From the NCBI RefSeq assembly GCF_004771275.1, contig NZ_RQEV01000017.1, positions 1-64,000 on the forward strand: a DNA stretch of 64,000 nucleotides, given 5' to 3'. Each line of letters starts with the position of its first letter. The first letter of the stretch is position 1. This stretch comes from Leptospira fluminis (GTDB lineage Bacteria; Spirochaetota; Leptospiria; Leptospirales; Leptospiraceae). This document shows positions 61,010 to 64,000 of this stretch, piece after piece. A program made the translations under genes and the position numbers. A model generated the notes under the pieces. It made no database searches. It saw only the letters and a list, made by a program, of their open reading frames with translations, and was not told where the DNA came from.

Positions 61010-61082
61010 AGGAACCTACCTGAGCGATTAATTAGAGACAATTCTGAGTCCGAAAATTAGCCTGTCAACCAAGTTCCCCCGT

Positions 61083-62432
61083 ATGGCAAATTTTCCTACC
61101 TCCTTGCTCGGCCAGAGAGTTCTCGTTCTAGGCGGCGGAGTCTCCGGCATGGCGGCCCTCCGTCTCTTAAGGGAAAGACAAGCTATTCCCCTCTTATGCA
61201 ATTCGGAGCCCGTTCCCTCCGTAGCGGAAACATTCGTAAAAGAGGATGTTTCCTTGGCCTCTCTTCTTCCTCTCGCACTTGTAGTAAAAAGCCCCGGTGT
61301 TTCTCCCGGGCATGCGGTGATCAAACAGGCACATTCCCTGATGATTCCGGTAGTATCGGAAGTGGAATTCGCCCGCGGTTTCTTTACCGGAAAATTGCTG
61401 GGAATCACAGGTACGGATGGGAAATCCACAACCACAGCATTGACCTGTCACTTACTCTCTAAGGATTTTCCGGGAGCAACAGCGGGAGGAAATATAGGTC
61501 ACGCGTTCAGCGAATTCTGTACGAAACCGATCCCATTGGCGGTTTTGGAATTGTCCAGTTACCAATTGCAGGATTCCGGTCCTCTTCAACTTGACGTTTC
61601 CGTAATTTTGAATCTTGCGCCGGATCATCTGGAGAGACACGGGACTCTGGACGAGTATTTCTCCGCCAAATCCAGGATCATAGACAGGAATAATCCCCGT
61701 CACACCCTAGTCGTCAGTTCCAAATTGTTCCGGGAAAGAGTCCAGAAATTGAATTGCCTCTGCAGGGTTCAGACCTTCGGCAGAGAGCAAGGAAACGACG
61801 CGATCATTCTTGACGAAGCAAGGACGATTCAAACCGCGCAGGCTCTTTACGACGCCAAATCGTTTCCTCTTTCCGGCGGACACAATCTGGAAAATTTGAG
61901 TGCGGCGATCCTGGCTGCGGAGGCCTCCGGAGGCAAACCTGTCAATATCCAATCGGCGATCTCTTCTTTTACCGGTCTTCCCCATCGTTTCCAGAATGCG
62001 GGAAGAGCGGCGGGAATTTCGTTTATCAACGATTCCAAATCCACGAACCTACACAGTATGTTGGCGGGAATGAGCACCTGGAAGGATCGAAAAACCACCT
62101 GCCTGATCTTAGGCGGACGTCCTAAGTCGGAATCCCCCGAGCCTCTTAAGGATTTTTTAAAAGCGGGAATGGGTTGGGTCATCCTGTTCGGAGAAGCGAG
62201 AAATATCTGGGGAGAAGAGATTTCCACTATTTTGGGGGACCGTCTCATACAAGCGGACACTCTAGAAGAGGGATTTGCCTGGTTAAAAAACGCGATTCGA
62301 ACCGGAAGAGCCAAATTGCAGTCCGTGGTTTTTTCCCCCGCGTGCGCGAGCTTCGATCAGTATAAAAACTTCGAGGAAAGAGGAGAACATTTCCTGAGCA
62401 TGGTTCGTCGTTGGGCGGAAGAAGAACCCTAA
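61083..62432 (+). CDS. murD: UDP-N-acetylmuramoylalanine-D-glutamate ligase
   Basis: 449 residues, the normal size. The N-terminal Rossmann-like fold (VLVLGGGVSGMAALRLL) binds UDP-MurNAc-Ala, GITGTDGKSTTTAL is the Mur-ligase P-loop, and FINDSKSTNLHSMLAGM with LILGGRPKS follow in the C-terminal domain. It adds D-Glu to the peptidoglycan precursor in the cytoplasm. It stands alone rather than in a dcw cluster, diverging from STAS-trpC and converging with the HD-GYP gene (25-base gap). Confidence 0.96.
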   Translation: MANFPTSLLGQRVLVLGGGVSGMAALRLLRERQAIPLLCNSEPVPSVAETFVKEDVSLASLLPLALVVKSPGVSPGHAVIKQAHSLMIPVVSEVEFARGFFTGKLLGITGTDGKSTTTALTCHLLSKDFPGATAGGNIGHAFSEFCTKPIPLAVLELSSYQLQDSGPLQLDVSVILNLAPDHLERHGTLDEYFSAKSRIIDRNNPRHTLVVSSKLFRERVQKLNCLCRVQTFGREQGNDAIILDEARTIQTAQALYDAKSFPLSGGHNLENLSAAILAAEASGGKPVNIQSAISSFTGLPHRFQNAGRAAGISFINDSKSTNLHSMLAGMSTWKDRKTTCLILGGRPKSESPEPLKDFLKAGMGWVILFGEARNIWGEEISTILGDRLIQADTLEEGFAWLKNAIRTGRAKLQSVVFSPACASFDQYKNFEERGEHFLSMVRRWAEEEP

Positions 62433-62457
62433 AATCCGGAAATGCCCTTGTCCGGGT

Positions 62458-64000
62458 TCATTTCGTAAGATGCGGGTGCTGGGATAATTTCTCCCAAACT
62501 CTCGCATCGATGAACATCTTCAACAATTCGGAATCCAAATGGTTGTCCTTTACTTCCATCTCCAAAATGTCGAGAGCACGATCCAAGGGAACCGCCTTCT
62601 TGTAAGGCCTGTCCTTGTCCGTCAAAGCGTCGAATATATCGGAAATGGTCATGATCTTGGACTGGACTGGAATGTCGTCTCCCGACAGCCCGCGAGGATA
62701 TCCGCTTCCGTTTAACTTTTCGTGATGGGCGTGGGCGATTGCCGGAACCATTTTTAAATCGCTGGTCCAAGGGATCTTGCTCAAAAACTGGAAGGTATGT
62801 TCCACATGGGATTCGATTTCCTTACGTTCGTCGAAATCCAAGGACCCTTTTTTAATCGTGAGAAATCCGAATTCGTACGGCGTGATCAGATTCAGTTCTT
62901 CTCCCTCCGTAGTCGTGTACTGCAGTTTTGCGATCTCTTCCAAACGGTAGGAATTGGTCTCTTCCAATATGGTGGGCTCGTTGGATTGACGGATGATCTG
63001 CAACATGGAACCCAACCTTCTGAACTCCTCCGCCTTTTCGAAGTCTAGAGACTTTTCGAAATCCGCGAATCCCAAGGTTCCGTGCTTCTTTAAATATTCC
63101 ACTTTTCTGGCGTTGAACCGCGCTTCCAAATCCTTTGTCAGGAACTTAAAACGCCAATCGATCAGGTCCAGTTCCAGCTCTTCCAGTTTTTTGGCCTTAA
63201 CGAGCACCTTTTCCCGAACTCCGACCTTTCCGAAATCATGAAGCAAGGACGCATAACGGATCTCTTTGATCTGTTCCTTGCTGAATTTGATGTCCTTATA
63301 CTTTCCGTTCTCGACCCGATCCAGCGCTTCCGCCAATCCCACGGTCAAAAGAGCGACACGAAAGGAATGCCCGCTCGTGGTCGGATCCCTGGCTTCGATC
63401 GCGTTTACCGACGCCGTGACGAATCCTTCGAATAGAGTTTCGATTTCCCGGAGGAGATAATTATTCTGGATAGCTACGGCGGCTTGGCCGGCCACACCCA
63501 AAACCAACTGGGAGGCGTAGTCGTCGAACGGCTGTATGTCCTCCCCTTTCATCTGCTCCACGGTCAGCTTTTGGTTAAAATTCCGCTTTCGGTTGATCAG
63601 TTGTAGAACCCCGACTACCTCCCCTCTATGATCCTTCATGGGCACGACCAACATGGACTTCGTATAATAATTCGTTAATACGTCGAAGTTTCCGTTAAAC
63701 GTGAATTCCGTTTCGGAAGGAAGATTGTACGCGTCGGCGATGTTCAGAACCTTACCGGTCTCCGCCACATATCCTGCGATACTCTCCTTATTGATCGGGA
63801 GTAGGAATTCCTCCCCCACGCTCAACGCCGAGATTTTGAATCTAAGACTTTTGACGAAACTGATCTCGTCTCTCTCCACAAGATACAAGGATCCGGAATC
63901 CGCGTTACAGATCTCCCTTGCACTGTATAGGATCTCGCCCAATAATTTATCGAAATCCTTTTCGTTGGCCAGACTGATTCCGATCCGCGTCAACCGATTG
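62458..64000 (-). CDS. GAF plus HD-GYP domain protein, 5' end outside window
   Basis: At least 513 residues; the frame stays open to the window edge, so the true start is probably beyond it (a TTG lies at 63993). A GAF domain occupies the first ~190 residues ([23 protein letters not shown]). The HD-GYP domain follows, with [19 protein letters not shown] (HD) and [18 protein letters not shown] (HHE...GYP), marking a likely c-di-GMP phosphodiesterase controlled by a small ligand. About 110 extra residues, helical and charged, separate the HD and HHE blocks compared with canonical members. Confidence 0.9.
   Translation of the reverse strand, partial: NRLTRIGISLANEKDFDKLLGEILYSAREICNADSGSLYLVERDEISFVKSLRFKISALSVGEEFLLPINKESIAGYVAETGKVLNIADAYNLPSETEFTFNGNFDVLTNYYTKSMLVVPMKDHRGEVVGVLQLINRKRNFNQKLTVEQMKGEDIQPFDDYASQLVLGVAGQAAVAIQNNYLLREIETLFEGFVTASVNAIEARDPTTSGHSFRVALLTVGLAEALDRVENGKYKDIKFSKEQIKEIRYASLLHDFGKVGVREKVLVKAKKLEELELDLIDWRFKFLTKDLEARFNARKVEYLKKHGTLGFADFEKSLDFEKAEEFRRLGSMLQIIRQSNEPTILEETNSYRLEEIAKLQYTTTEGEELNLITPYEFGFLTIKKGSLDFDERKEIESHVEHTFQFLSKIPWTSDLKMVPAIAHAHHEKLNGSGYPRGLSGDDIPVQSKIMTISDIFDALTDKDRPYKKAVPLDRALDILEMEVKDNHLDSELLKMFIDARVWEKLSQHPHLTK

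Overview
The window reads as chromosomal DNA of a spirochaete of the family Leptospiraceae, most likely Leptospira. Evidence: many lipoproteins with loose spirochaetal lipoboxes, an mre/mrd cell-shape operon, an FN3-type small lipoprotein, FecR and LytTR proteins, a PTPS-III-type pterin enzyme of the kind proposed to replace FolB in spirochaetes, and many genes of unassigned function. Species assignment is inference. The last gene is cut by the right edge. I saw no rRNA, tRNA, CRISPR array, prophage or complete insertion sequence.

Layout. 1-719 is gene-free and carries two inverted copies of a GC-rich hairpin repeat. 720-8309 holds an APC permease, then a lipid block: a membrane-anchored AraC regulator, a fatty acid desaturase and an HHxxxDG acyltransferase on the minus strand, with a divergent acyl-CoA dehydrogenase and a Crp/Fnr regulator. 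8440-16816 holds secreted or envelope enzymes (metallo-beta-lactamase fold lipoprotein, anchored GH18 protein, FN3 lipoprotein, subtilase, lytic transglycosylase) plus bcp and pepA. 16826-24740 holds a ferredoxin/MBL fusion, a solute-binding protein, acetoacetyl-CoA synthetase, a PTPS-III enzyme, a DUF1858 protein, an FMN reductase and a seven-repeat FG-GAP lipoprotein.

25038-32055 is the minus-strand rod-shape operon mreB-mreC-mreD-mrdA-rodA plus a conserved-looking unknown. A Ppx/GppA phosphatase diverges from it. 34271-39703 is the 2-oxoglutarate dehydrogenase operon in the order sucB-lpd-sucA, and a lipoate ligase (44252) lies close by. A class A PBP overlaps an MBL hydrolase gene, followed by rhomboid-lplA and glyA. 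46467-51166 combines a small secreted Cys protein, a LytTR/LytS-type two-component pair and a divergent outer-membrane barrel gene with a FecR-CxxCH gene.

51205-58217 encodes two very large lipoproteins in one operon behind a recognisable promoter with palindromic operators. The right end carries a TMEM43 homologue, STAS-trpC, murD and a GAF/HD-GYP protein. Peptidoglycan and envelope growth is the main recurring theme (mre/mrd, PBP1A, murD, SLT, GH18). The most promising lesser-known items are the barrel/FecR-CxxCH operon beside its two-component pair, the giant lipoprotein operon with its operator pair, the PTPS-III enzyme, and RodA with a large insertion.
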